From: Sediminicoccus sp. KRV36 | Lineage (GTDB): Bacteria; Pseudomonadota; Alphaproteobacteria; Acetobacterales; Acetobacteraceae | DNA: 64,000 bases | Assembly: GCF_023243115.1 (NCBI RefSeq) | Contig: NZ_CP085081.1 | Location: 3,989,001 to 4,053,000 of the forward strand | Direction of reading: 5' to 3' | Shown: in pieces, positions 50,075-58,333 of the stretch | How positions within the stretch are numbered: the first letter of the stretch is position 1 | Layout of the letters: each line of letters starts with the position of its first letter | Program-made: the position numbers and the translations under genes | The notes under the pieces: generated by a model | What the model saw: only the letters and a program-made list of their open reading frames with translations | Told to the model about the DNA's origin: nothing | Database searches by the model: none

Positions 50075-52109
50075 GGCACCCCCCCTCGACGCGCCGCGCA
50101 TCACCCGTGATGCGGGGGGCAATGCCTTCCTCGAAGGGTTTGACGGCGCCGTCACGGCCGCCGGGCTGGGTGGTGTCCTGGCCCTGGCCATCGCCGCAGC
50201 GCCCACCGGCATCACTGTCGCTGATCCCGCCCTGCCCGATTGCCCGCTGGTCTTCATGAACCCCGCCTTCACGCGGATGACGGGCTATTCGCCCGAGGAT
50301 GTGCTCGGCCGGAATTGCCGCTTCCTGCAGGGCCGCGGCACCGAGAAGGAATCCGTCCGGGCGCTGCGCCTTGCCGTGGCGGCGGCCAAGCCCATCACCC
50401 TGGAATTCACCAACCATCGCAAGGATGGCCGGCGCTTCGTCAACGAGCTGCGCATGGCGCCCGTGCTCGATGAGGCGGGGCAGCTGATCGCCTATATCGG
50501 CATCCAGCATGACGTCACCGCCCGCAAGCGCGCCGAGCGCGAGGCCGCGAAGGCCCGCCGCGCCGCCGAGCGCGCCAACCAGGAAAAAAGCGACTTCCTC
50601 GCCTTCATGTCGCATGAGGTGCGCACGCCGCTGCATGGCGTCATGGGCACGCTCTCCCTCCTCCTCGACACGGCACTGGACGCCGAGCAGCGCGCCTTTG
50701 CCGAAACGGCGCAACGCTCCGGCGCCACCTTGCTGCATACGGTCAATGAGCTGCTCGATCTGAGCCGGATCGAGGCCGGCAAGCTGGGCATCCATGCCGA
50801 CCCCTTCGCCCTGGCCGATGTAGTCAAGGATGTCCTTGACCTCCTCGCCCCGGCCGCGGCCGAAAAGGGCGTCGAGCTCTCCGCGAGCCTTGATCACCTT
50901 CTGCCGGGCCAGTTGATCGGCGATCCGGGCCGCATCCGCCAGGTTCTCATGAACCTCGCTGACAATGCGGTGAAATTCACCCATCGGGGCAGTGTGGAAC
51001 TGCGCATCGCGGCCCTGCCCGATGGCCATGTCGGCTTTGCCGTCACCGATACCGGCATCGGCATCCCGACGCGGCTGCGCCAGACCCTCTTCACCCGCTT
51101 CGCCCAGGCGGATCCCGCGGGCGAGCAGATCGGCTCGGGCCTTGGTCTCGCCATCTGCAAGCGCCTCGTCGCGCTGATGGGTGGGCAGATCGCGGTGGAC
51201 AGCACCGTGGGGCGCGGCAGCACCTTCTTTTTCGACCTGCCCCTCGCGCATGTGCCGGAATCCGGAACGCCGCCGACGCGCATGGCGCCGCAGCCGGTCC
51301 TCGTGCAGCCGCTGGGCGGTGCCCATGGGCGCATCCTGCTGGCCGAGGATGGCAAGGCCAATCAGCTTGTCGCCGCCACCATCCTGCGCAAGGCCGGCTA
51401 CACGGTCGAATTGGCGCGGGACGGCGCGGAAGCCGCCGCGGCCGCCGAATCCAGCGATTACGACCTCATCCTCATGGATGTGCGCATGCCGCTGATGGAT
51501 GGCTATGCCGCCACCCGCGCGATCCGCGCCCTGCACGGCCCGCGCGGCCGCGTGCCCATCCTCGCCATGACGGCCAGCGTCATGCCCGGCGATGCCGAGC
51601 TGTGCACAGAGGCCGGAATGGACGGACATCTGCCCAAGCCGCTGGGCCGCGCGGAGCTGCTCGCCGCCGTGCATCGCGTGCTGGATGCCCGGCCCCGCCG
51701 CCCGCGCGTGGCCATCCCCGAGGCCGAGCCCGGCGCAACCGCGCCCCTGCTTGACCGTGAGACGCTGGAGGAATTGCGTTCCGCCGTCGGCCCCGGACGG
51801 CTGCCCCGGCTGATCAGCGTCTTCACCGCCGAGACGAAGGAGCGCGTACGCCGCATGCATGCACTGACCGACCCGCAGCGCATCGAGGACGAGGCTCATA
51901 GCCTCAAGGCCGCCGCCGCCACCTTCGGCGCCATCGCGCTGCGTGATGCGGCCCGTGCGCTGGAGGAGGCGTGCCACAGCGGCGAACCCGCTTCCTGGCG
52001 CCGCATCCTGGATGTGTTGCCCGGCCTGGCCGAGCGGAGCATCGCGGCCTTCCCGCCGCCCCGCACCGAAGCGCGGGCCCGGCATGACCGCGACCCGAAG
52101 GGACACTGA
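50064..52109 (+). CDS. LOV-domain hybrid histidine kinase (blue-light receptor type)
   Basis: A 681-residue cytoplasmic hybrid kinase. The N-terminal PAS domain (about 45-165) is of LOV type: GRNCRFLQG with the flavin-adduct Cys85, then [17 protein letters not shown] and GIQHDVT. A HisKA domain follows with His184 in [11 protein letters not shown], a GHKL ATPase with [13 protein letters not shown] and [12 protein letters not shown], a receiver domain with Asp472 in [13 protein letters not shown], and a C-terminal HPt domain with His612 in EAHSLKAAA. All four phosphorelay sites and the LOV Cys are intact. No membrane segments. The start could be 50037 instead; both overlap apt. Output partner not in the window. 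Confidence 0.92.
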   Translation: MTSRAPPLDAPRITRDAGGNAFLEGFDGAVTAAGLGGVLALAIAAAPTGITVADPALPDCPLVFMNPAFTRMTGYSPEDVLGRNCRFLQGRGTEKESVRALRLAVAAAKPITLEFTNHRKDGRRFVNELRMAPVLDEAGQLIAYIGIQHDVTARKRAEREAAKARRAAERANQEKSDFLAFMSHEVRTPLHGVMGTLSLLLDTALDAEQRAFAETAQRSGATLLHTVNELLDLSRIEAGKLGIHADPFALADVVKDVLDLLAPAAAEKGVELSASLDHLLPGQLIGDPGRIRQVLMNLADNAVKFTHRGSVELRIAALPDGHVGFAVTDTGIGIPTRLRQTLFTRFAQADPAGEQIGSGLGLAICKRLVALMGGQIAVDSTVGRGSTFFFDLPLAHVPESGTPPTRMAPQPVLVQPLGGAHGRILLAEDGKANQLVAATILRKAGYTVELARDGAEAAAAAESSDYDLILMDVRMPLMDGYAATRAIRALHGPRGRVPILAMTASVMPGDAELCTEAGMDGHLPKPLGRAELLAAVHRVLDARPRRPRVAIPEAEPGATAPLLDRETLEELRSAVGPGRLPRLISVFTAETKERVRRMHALTDPQRIEDEAHSLKAAAATFGAIALRDAARALEEACHSGEPASWRRILDVLPGLAERSIAAFPPPRTEARARHDRDPKGH

Positions 52110-52121
52110 CGCCAGACGTCC

Positions 52122-52496
52122 TCAGAGGCGCCGCAGCGCCACCGCGATCGCGTCAAGCTCGGCGAGGAGATCAGCCAGGGCGCTTTCCTCCGGTGCGGCT
52201 TCACCCAGCGGCAATTCCGGCTCGCCCTCGCCCAGCAGGCGTTGCACGCCCTTGATGGTGTAGCCCTGCGTGTAGAGCAAATCGGAAATGCGCTTGAGCA
52301 GCGCGAGATCCTCCGGCCGGTAGTAGCGCCGGCCGCCGCCGCGCTTCAAAGGCTTGAGCTGCGGGAATTTTGTTTCCCAGAAGCGCAGCACGTGCTGGGG
52401 CACGTTCAACTGCTCCGCCGCCTCGCTGATGGTGCGGAACGCCTGGGCCGATTTGCGCGGCCGGGGGCGATCCTCTAGATCAACCTCTCCCGTCAC
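52122..52496 (-). CDS. MerR-family transcriptional regulator
   Basis: A 124-residue DNA-binding protein. Seen: [28 protein letters not shown] and the wing [28 protein letters not shown]. There is no metal-binding cysteine cluster. It is the MerR relative that in alphaproteobacteria routinely follows ihfA, here overlapping it (ATGA, 52493-52496). Targets unknown. Confidence 0.9.
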   Translation of the reverse strand: MTGEVDLEDRPRPRKSAQAFRTISEAAEQLNVPQHVLRFWETKFPQLKPLKRGGGRRYYRPEDLALLKRISDLLYTQGYTIKGVQRLLGEGEPELPLGEAAPEESALADLLAELDAIAVALRRL

Positions 52497-52828
52497 CCTT
52501 TGCTGCCCGCAGAAGCGCTCTTGCCGCTGCCGGCAATAACGGGCCGGCCGTTGATCCGCGCCTTCAGCACCTGGCTCGGCCTGAAGGTCAGGACGCGCCG
52601 CGGCAGGATCGGAACTTCGACGCCAGTCTTCGGGTTGCGCCCGATGCGCTGGCCCTTTTGCCGAATCAGAAAGGTACCAAAGCCCGAAACCTTCACGGAT
52701 TCTCCCGTCTCCAGCACGCTGGAAATGCGCTCCAGAACCGCTTCCAGCAGGGCCGCGGATTCATTGCGGGAGAGGCCGACCTCCGCGTAGATCGCCTCAG
52801 CCAGACCGGATCGCGTCAGCGTATCCAT
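52493..52828 (-). CDS. ihfA: Integration host factor alpha subunit
   Basis: A 111-residue DNA-bending protein that acts with IhfB in transcription, recombination and nucleoid structure. Seen: [49 protein letters not shown] with the Pro-bearing beta-arm ([12 protein letters not shown]). It has the family's normal core length plus a short Gly/Ser/Lys-rich tail. GGAGA precedes the start. Confidence 0.95.
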   Translation of the reverse strand: MDTLTRSGLAEAIYAEVGLSRNESAALLEAVLERISSVLETGESVKVSGFGTFLIRQKGQRIGRNPKTGVEVPILPRRVLTFRPSQVLKARINGRPVIAGSGKSASAGSKG

Positions 52829-53020
52829 TTCTGTGTCTCCATGGTGTCACCTCGCCCCGCAAGTCTCTGAACAGTCAGGGAAGCCGGGAAGACCCTGCCG
52901 CGTCAACCATGTTTCGTGGCCAGGGCCGAAAACCCCGCGGAAAACCCAAGGGATTGCCCCCTTAACCGCCCATTCACCCGGGGCATGGCACCTCGCGCGC
53001 CGGCCCCAGGAAGGAGTCTC

Positions 53021-53629
53021 ATGCCCATGCCGCTCCATCGCTGGCACCTCTTGGCCATCCTGGCCCTCTTTGCCCTTCCGCCATCCCCTGCCCGCGCCCA
53101 GCCCGCCTGCCCGGATATCCTGCTGGGCGACAGCCTGGCGGTGGGCATGGCGCCCCACGCCCGCGCGCTCGGCTTCACCGTCATCGCCCAGCAGGGTGCT
53201 GGCATCGCCTGGCTGCGCCAGCAGGAACCCCGCTGCGCCCGCCGCCTGGTTCTCGTCTTTGGCACGAATGACCTGCGCGGCATGGCCCAGGCCGAAGCCG
53301 AGGCCTACCCGCTGCGGATCGCCGCCGTGATGGAGCAATGGGACGCGCAGCAGGCCATCTGGGCCACGCCGGGCTGCTTCCAGGATGCGGCGCTGGAGCG
53401 CGGGAGTGCGGCCCTCGATGCCGCCCTCAGCCGTCATCTGCGCCGTGCCAGCGACCGCCTGCGCGACCTGCCGGCCATCCATAGCGGGCGCCTCGCGCGC
53501 TGCGCCTATGCTTCGCATGACGGCATCCACCCGACCGGGGTTGGCTACCAGGCGTGGTGGGCCGGTCTTGCGCAATGGCTGGACCGGACACGGATGGCGG
53601 GAATGGAGCCGGTCAGGGCGCTGCCCTGA
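53021..53629 (+). CDS. Exported SGNH/GDSL-type hydrolase
   Basis: A 202-residue exported esterase-like protein. Signal peptide HRWHLLAILALFALPPSPARAQ. SGNH blocks: catalytic Ser in ILLGDSLAVGM, Gly in QQGAGIAWL, Asn in VFGTNDLRG and Asp/His in SHDGIHPTGVGY. Start 53021 is preceded by AAGGAG. It lies next to an O-acetylation locus containing two more SGNH proteins and may edit acetyl groups on an exported polysaccharide (inference). Confidence 0.85.
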   Translation: MPMPLHRWHLLAILALFALPPSPARAQPACPDILLGDSLAVGMAPHARALGFTVIAQQGAGIAWLRQQEPRCARRLVLVFGTNDLRGMAQAEAEAYPLRIAAVMEQWDAQQAIWATPGCFQDAALERGSAALDAALSRHLRRASDRLRDLPAIHSGRLARCAYASHDGIHPTGVGYQAWWAGLAQWLDRTRMAGMEPVRALP

Positions 53630-53662
53630 ACCGAGCCGCGGGGCCTGGCCCCGGCCCCCGCG

Positions 53663-53962
53663 TCATCGGCCCAGGGAGAGGGTGGCGCGCAAGGCCCGCA
53701 GGAATCCCGGCAGGCCAGAGGCCGCCATCGCGTCATTCCATGCCTCGGCCAGGATGATCAGCGCTTCCGTGCCGGGCAGCATGGGAAGCCCATAGGCGGC
53801 ATCGAGCATCGCCTCCGAGCGCCCCATCGCCAGCAGCAGCAGGATCAGCCCCAGCACCAGGAGCGTGCGGCCCAGCGGCAGCACGGCCGTCATGCGGGAG
53901 AAATCATCGGGCACGCCGGGGCGGGGCGGCGGCGCATCGGGCAACCAGGGCTGCTGCATCAT
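53663..53962 (-). CDS. Small single-span membrane protein in O-acetylation locus
   Basis: A 99-residue protein, not recognised. Seen: a proline-rich N-terminus (PDAPPPRPGVPDDF), one hydrophobic segment LGRTLLVLGLILLLLAMG near residues 30-47, then an amphipathic tail with LPGTEALIILAEAWNDAMAASG. GGAGG sits just before the start, and the MBOAT gene stop is seven bases upstream, so the two are co-transcribed. It may be an accessory subunit of the acyltransferase. Confidence 0.65.
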   Translation of the reverse strand: MMQQPWLPDAPPPRPGVPDDFSRMTAVLPLGRTLLVLGLILLLLAMGRSEAMLDAAYGLPMLPGTEALIILAEAWNDAMAASGLPGFLRALRATLSLGR

Positions 53963-53969
53963 CGCCTCC

Positions 53970-55358
53970 TCAGAACTGGAAATAGATGAAGGGGGCCACG
54001 CCCTCGGGGCCGGCGAGCAGGATCAGCAGCAGCGCCACGCCCACCAGCAGGCCCAGCAGGACGGGCGGCAGGCGGCGCAGCAGGGCCTCGATCCGCTGCC
54101 GCAGATCAGCCGGCCAGACATGGAAGGACAAGCCCAGCAGCGCCAGCGCCAGCAGCCGCCAGGTCACGCTCTCATTCGGCGCATCGAGGTTGAACACCCC
54201 GCCCAGCATCGCGCCGAAGCCCGCCAGGTCATGCGCGCGGAACAGCACGAAGCCGATGACCACGATGTGGAAGGTGATGACCCAGCGCAGCAACCGCGCC
54301 CCGCGCCCCGCGGGCGTCGCCTTGCCGCCCAGCGCGCGCTCCACCCAGAGGGCCACGCCATGGAGCAGGCCCCAGAGCACGAAATTCCAGGCCGCGCCGT
54401 GCCAGATGCCGCCCAGCACCATCGTCGCCATCAGGGCGAAGCCCGCCCGCCGGCGATTGCCGCCGAAGCAGCGGATATAGACATAGTCGCGCAGCCAGCT
54501 GGAGAGCGAGATATGCCAGCGCCGCCAGAATTCAGAGAGCGAGAGCGCGCGGAAGGGCTGATCGAAATTCTTGGGAAAATGATAGCCGAGCAGCGCGGCG
54601 AAGCCGATCGCCATGTCCGAATAGGCCGAGAAATCACAAAAGATCTGGATGCTGTAGCCATAGGCCGCCAGCAGGATATCCAGCGCGCCATGGGCCGAAG
54701 GATCGCGGAAGACAGGGTCGACGATGCCGGTCGCGAGTTCGCTCGCGATGACCATCTTCTTGAACAACCCGCCCAGGATGAGGATGCAGGCCATGACGAC
54801 GGGAATGCGGAAGCGGTCGGGCGGCGTGTGAAGCTGCGGCAGGAAATGCGCGGCGCGCACGATGGGGCCCGCCGCCAGATGCGGGAAGAAGGTCAGATAG
54901 ACGAGGACATTGAGCGGGCTGGGCTCGGGCTCGGCCGCCCCCTCATGGGCATCCACCATGTAGGAGATGGCCTGGAAGACGTAGAAGGAAATCCCGACGG
55001 GCAGGACGATGTCCAAGAGCGGCATGGGGCCAAGCCCCAGCCCATCAAGCCGGGCCAGCACCTCGACCAGGAAGAAATTCGCGTATTTGAAGTAGAACAG
55101 CCAGGCCAGCGCGCCAGCGATGCCAAGCCACAGCCAGGGGCGCGAGCGCCGGCGCCCCGCCAGCAGCCCGATGCCCCAGGTCCACAGCCCCACCAGCAGG
55201 AGCGCCGCGCAGAATTCCAGGCTCCAGAAGGCGTAGAACACGAGATTGGCGGCCAGCAGGAAGGGCCGGTCAAAGGCCGGCCGGAACCGCACCAGCGACC
55301 AGTGGCCCAGGAAGACCAGCGCGAAGAAGATCGCGAAAATGCCCGTGGGAAACAGCAT
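53970..55358 (-). CDS. MBOAT-family membrane O-acyltransferase (AlgI-like)
   Basis: A 462-residue polytopic membrane protein. Seen: LLVGLWTWGIGLLAGRRR, PVGISFYVFQAISYMVDAHEG, FFPHLAAGPIVRAAHFLPQL, FSAYSDMAIGFAALLGYHFP and the active-site region GGIWHGAAWNFVLWGLLHG, which carries the conserved MBOAT His. AlgI-like proteins move acetyl groups across the inner membrane for O-acetylation of alginate, cellulose or other polysaccharides by SGNH partners. Upstream lies such an SGNH protein and downstream a small membrane protein; polymer unknown. Confidence 0.92.
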   Translation of the reverse strand: MLFPTGIFAIFFALVFLGHWSLVRFRPAFDRPFLLAANLVFYAFWSLEFCAALLLVGLWTWGIGLLAGRRRSRPWLWLGIAGALAWLFYFKYANFFLVEVLARLDGLGLGPMPLLDIVLPVGISFYVFQAISYMVDAHEGAAEPEPSPLNVLVYLTFFPHLAAGPIVRAAHFLPQLHTPPDRFRIPVVMACILILGGLFKKMVIASELATGIVDPVFRDPSAHGALDILLAAYGYSIQIFCDFSAYSDMAIGFAALLGYHFPKNFDQPFRALSLSEFWRRWHISLSSWLRDYVYIRCFGGNRRRAGFALMATMVLGGIWHGAAWNFVLWGLLHGVALWVERALGGKATPAGRGARLLRWVITFHIVVIGFVLFRAHDLAGFGAMLGGVFNLDAPNESVTWRLLALALLGLSFHVWPADLRQRIEALLRRLPPVLLGLLVGVALLLILLAGPEGVAPFIYFQF

Positions 55359-55412
55359 CTAGCCCAGCTGCCGGATGCGGGCTGAAGCGGCGGCAGGCAT
55401 CCCCGGGCCGGT

Positions 55413-56717
55413 TCAGGCGCTGGCGATGCGCGCGCCGAGCCCCATGCCCCGCAGCAGATGCGCGTGCAGGCGCTCGGCCGTGAAGCGATAGCCATCGGGC
55501 GTGAAATGCACGAGGTCGGGGCGCAGCAGCGGCGCATCGCCACGCGCCATCTCGGGCAGGCGGCAGGGGCTGCGGGTGACTTCGGCGCTCCAGTCGAAGA
55601 AGCCCACGCGCTGCGCCTGGGCCACGCTGCGCTGCGCCGCGCGCACCCGCGTCAGCGAGGGCAGCGGCGAGACGGCGGCGCAGCCCTGCGGCGGGCGGCC
55701 GCGGCGTGGCGGGCGCACCGGGCGGCCCGCATCGGGCACGCCCATCAGCATGATTCCGCTGCGCGGCAGGCTCTGGCGCAGGCGCTGGATCTGGCGCGTC
55801 AGTTGCAGCGAATAGGCGGCTTCGTCGAAATCCGGATCCACAGCTTCATTCGTGCCGAATTCCAGGATCACCAGCGCGGGCGGCTTGGTGGTCAATTCCC
55901 GTGCGAGGATCAGCGGGTCCCGGTTGTCGAGCGAAGCAAGGGTGGCACCATTGATGCCGAAGCCCTCCACCAGCACCCCGCGCCCGCGGCGGTCGAGCCC
56001 CCAGCCCAGCAGCTCCACCGGGCCATCCCCCACCAGTTCCAGGGCGATCTCCCGGCTGCCACGCGGCGCGTCGAGCAGCACGGGGCGGAATTCCGGGCTG
56101 CCATGGCGCAGCGTGACGGGTCCGAGGGTGAGGCCATCCACACGCAGCCGGAAACTCCCCGCCTGGGGGCCGGCCATCAGGGAGAGATGCACACGGTCAA
56201 ACCCCGCGGCCTCGGTGGAGCGCAGGGTGATCATGTCCCCGGCGCGCTCGCCCGTCAGGCGATAGCCGGTCAGGCCGAAGGGGCCGGGATTGCTGGCCCG
56301 CAGGGCGCTGCGCACCTGCCATTCGCCGCTTTGCCCCGCTTCGACCATCTGATTCGCGTTGATCGGGCGCTGGGCGCGGCCTGGTGGCAGGCGGCCGGGA
56401 CCGGCGGCGCCGAAGCGGGCCTGCATCAATTCCCGCAGATGGCCCACCATGACGGGGCCGGCGGTGTGGCTGTCACCCAGCATCAGGATCAGCGCGCGGG
56501 CATCGCCGCCGCGCGGCTGGGCCCGCAGCGCATTGGCCAGTGGCTCATACGGGTTCTCGCCGGCGCGCACCGGCAGCAGCGCTTCGAGCCAGGGATCGGG
56601 CCTGGTCTGCGCCACGAGCTGCGTCGCGCCCACTCCCGGCGTGGAGGCTTCCGGCTGGGCCGCACAGCCTGCCAGAACAGCGCCGGACCCCAGAAAAAAA
56701 TTGCGGCGGTTCAGCAT
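55413..56717 (-). CDS. Periplasmic SGNH-type protein, AlgJ/AlgX-like candidate acetyltransferase
   Basis: A 434-residue protein. The N-terminus MLNRRNFFLGSGAVLAGCAAQ combines a twin-arginine-like motif with a lipobox (LAGC), so it may be a lipoprotein. SGNH blocks: Ser in ILMLGDSHTAGPVM, Asn in ILEFGTNEAVD and the Asp-His pair in RPDLVHFTPDGY. A beta-rich insert of about 150 residues between the Ser and Asn blocks looks like a carbohydrate-binding module. It lies 54 bases upstream of the MBOAT gene on the same strand, the usual partner arrangement for polysaccharide O-acetylation. Confidence 0.82.
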   Translation of the reverse strand: MLNRRNFFLGSGAVLAGCAAQPEASTPGVGATQLVAQTRPDPWLEALLPVRAGENPYEPLANALRAQPRGGDARALILMLGDSHTAGPVMVGHLRELMQARFGAAGPGRLPPGRAQRPINANQMVEAGQSGEWQVRSALRASNPGPFGLTGYRLTGERAGDMITLRSTEAAGFDRVHLSLMAGPQAGSFRLRVDGLTLGPVTLRHGSPEFRPVLLDAPRGSREIALELVGDGPVELLGWGLDRRGRGVLVEGFGINGATLASLDNRDPLILARELTTKPPALVILEFGTNEAVDPDFDEAAYSLQLTRQIQRLRQSLPRSGIMLMGVPDAGRPVRPPRRGRPPQGCAAVSPLPSLTRVRAAQRSVAQAQRVGFFDWSAEVTRSPCRLPEMARGDAPLLRPDLVHFTPDGYRFTAERLHAHLLRGMGLGARIASA

Positions 56718-56795
56718 TTCAAAGGGCCGGGGACTTATATGTGACAGGCCGCATGATATAAATCCTTCTTGCTCATCTGTCCCGGAGTATTCCGC
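56718..56795. promoter_or_regulatory. Divergent promoter region between two SGNH genes
   Basis: 78 bases with AT-rich stretches ACTTATATGTGAC and ATGATATAAATCC, unlike the flanking genes. TATAAA at 56757-56762 (reading plus) could be a -10 box, but no matching -35 is obvious. Confidence 0.4.
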
Positions 56796-57593
56796 GTGGC
56801 GTTCCGCGCCCAACCCGTCTGTGCGCTCCGGCGCGGCCTTGTCTATGGCGCAATGGCGCTGCTGTCATCGGGCGGCCTGGCGCTGGCCCAACCGGCCATC
56901 CTGCCCTCCGCCTTGCCGGAGCGCGCGGTACCCGAACGCGTCAACCTGCTGTTCTGCGGCGACTCCCTCGCGCAGGGCATGTTCCTCGCGCTGAACGGCC
57001 AGTTGCGGCGGCGCGACACGGTGCGCGTGACCAACGGCACCCTGCACGCGACGGGCGTGACCCGCAGCGATGAGCATGACTGGCCCAGTGTCTCGCGCGA
57101 TCTGGTGGCACGCCACCGGCCGAACCTGACGCTGTTCTGGGTCGGCGCCAATGATTTCCGCCCGCTGGTCGTGCGTGAAACCCGCTCCCGCCACGCCTTC
57201 GGCACCCAGGCCTTCGCCGATGGCTATGGCCGCCGCGTGGGTGACATGGTCACGAGCGCGGTGGAAGCCGGCTCGCGCGTCGTATGGTTTGGCCTGCCGA
57301 ATGTGCGGGACGCGCAATTCGCCAATGCCGTCCGGCAGTTGAACGAAATCCAGCAGAATGCCGCCATTGCCGCCGGCGCCGTCTGGATCCCCACCTGGGA
57401 CGCGACGAGCGACCCGCAGGGCCGCTTCAAATCCAGCGTCAGCCTGGAGCGCGGCGCGCGCGGCTTCCGCGCCGAGGATGGCGTGCACTTCACCGAATGG
57501 GGCTACCGCCGGATCGCGAGCCTGTTCTTCGACGAGGTGGACAACATCTTCCCCGAATTGGCGCCCGGCCTGGGCCGCGTCAGCGACACCTAG
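56796..57593 (+). CDS. Exported SGNH hydrolase, DUF459-like
   Basis: A 265-residue exported protein. The start is taken as GTG 56796 with GGAG nine bases upstream; a TTG at 56769 is in frame. Signal region LVYGAMALLSSGGLALAQ. SGNH blocks: Ser in LLFCGDSLAQGMF, Asn in FWVGANDFRPL, and Asp/His in AEDGVHFTEWGY. The layout with a long insert before the Asn block recalls DUF459 proteins. It is divergent from the AlgJ-like gene and likely belongs to the same acetylation locus. Confidence 0.85.
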   Translation: MAFRAQPVCALRRGLVYGAMALLSSGGLALAQPAILPSALPERAVPERVNLLFCGDSLAQGMFLALNGQLRRRDTVRVTNGTLHATGVTRSDEHDWPSVSRDLVARHRPNLTLFWVGANDFRPLVVRETRSRHAFGTQAFADGYGRRVGDMVTSAVEAGSRVVWFGLPNVRDAQFANAVRQLNEIQQNAAIAAGAVWIPTWDATSDPQGRFKSSVSLERGARGFRAEDGVHFTEWGYRRIASLFFDEVDNIFPELAPGLGRVSDT

Positions 57594-57715
57594 AGCTTGT
57601 TGCGTTCGCAAGGGCTTACGCCACAACCTCTATCCCATTGATTTTCCAGTATATTTATCCGTACAATTGGGCCCGTTTGAACGGATGATGCTCCGGCCCG
57701 CGGCGCGCATCTGGC

Positions 57716-58333
57716 TCAGCCCGGCTTGTTCGGCGCCTTGCGCGTCCAGATCCGCACGATCTGCCAGAGGAACATCACCCCCACGAGCACGATCAGCACC
57801 TTGCCGATCGGGTCCACATAAGCCTCGATATGCTGGTAGCCCTCCTCCAGCATATAGCCCAGCAGGGCCAGCGCCCCGACCCAGATCGTGCTGCCCAGCG
57901 CCGTCCAGGAATAGAAGACCATGCGCGGCATCTCGATCAGCCCGGCGGGGATGGAGATCACCGTGCGGATGCCGGGCATCATGCGCCCCAGGAAGACGGC
58001 AAGCGGGCCCCAGCGGCGCAGCGTCGCTTCGGCCTTGTCCAGATCCTCGCGCAGCACGCCAATCCAGCGGCCATATTTCTCGCAAAGGCGCCGCGTGCGG
58101 TCGGCGCCGAAGGCCCGCGCCAGTTCGAACCACACCACATTGCCGGCCAGCGTGCCCACCACACCCGCCACGATCACCAGGAGCAGCGACATCTCGCCCC
58201 GCGCGGCCGCGAAGCCGGCGAAGGGCATGATGAGCTCGGACGGGATCGGCGGGAATAAATTCTCCAGGAACATCAGCGCGAACACACCGAGATACCCGGC
58301 GGCAGCCACCCAGGAGGTGACGAGATCAATCAT
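57716..58333 (-). CDS. DedA-family membrane protein
   Basis: A 205-residue inner-membrane protein with four or five spans. Seen: FLENLFPPIPSELIMPFAGFAAARG, GTLAGNVVWFELARAFG, FLGRMMPGIRTVISIPAGLIEMP and GSTIWVGALALLGYMLEEGYQH. DedA proteins are implicated in undecaprenyl- or glycerophospholipid flipping across the membrane. The start overlaps the stop of the glycosyltransferase gene (ATGA, 58330-58333), suggesting a joint role in lipid-linked sugar metabolism. Confidence 0.92.
   Translation of the reverse strand: MIDLVTSWVAAAGYLGVFALMFLENLFPPIPSELIMPFAGFAAARGEMSLLLVIVAGVVGTLAGNVVWFELARAFGADRTRRLCEKYGRWIGVLREDLDKAEATLRRWGPLAVFLGRMMPGIRTVISIPAGLIEMPRMVFYSWTALGSTIWVGALALLGYMLEEGYQHIEAYVDPIGKVLIVLVGVMFLWQIVRIWTRKAPNKPG

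Noticed and set aside
57594-57715. Small gene or terminator in the AT-richer gap between the DUF459-like and DedA genes
   Set aside because: No start with a ribosome-binding site and only 5-base inverted repeats were found.
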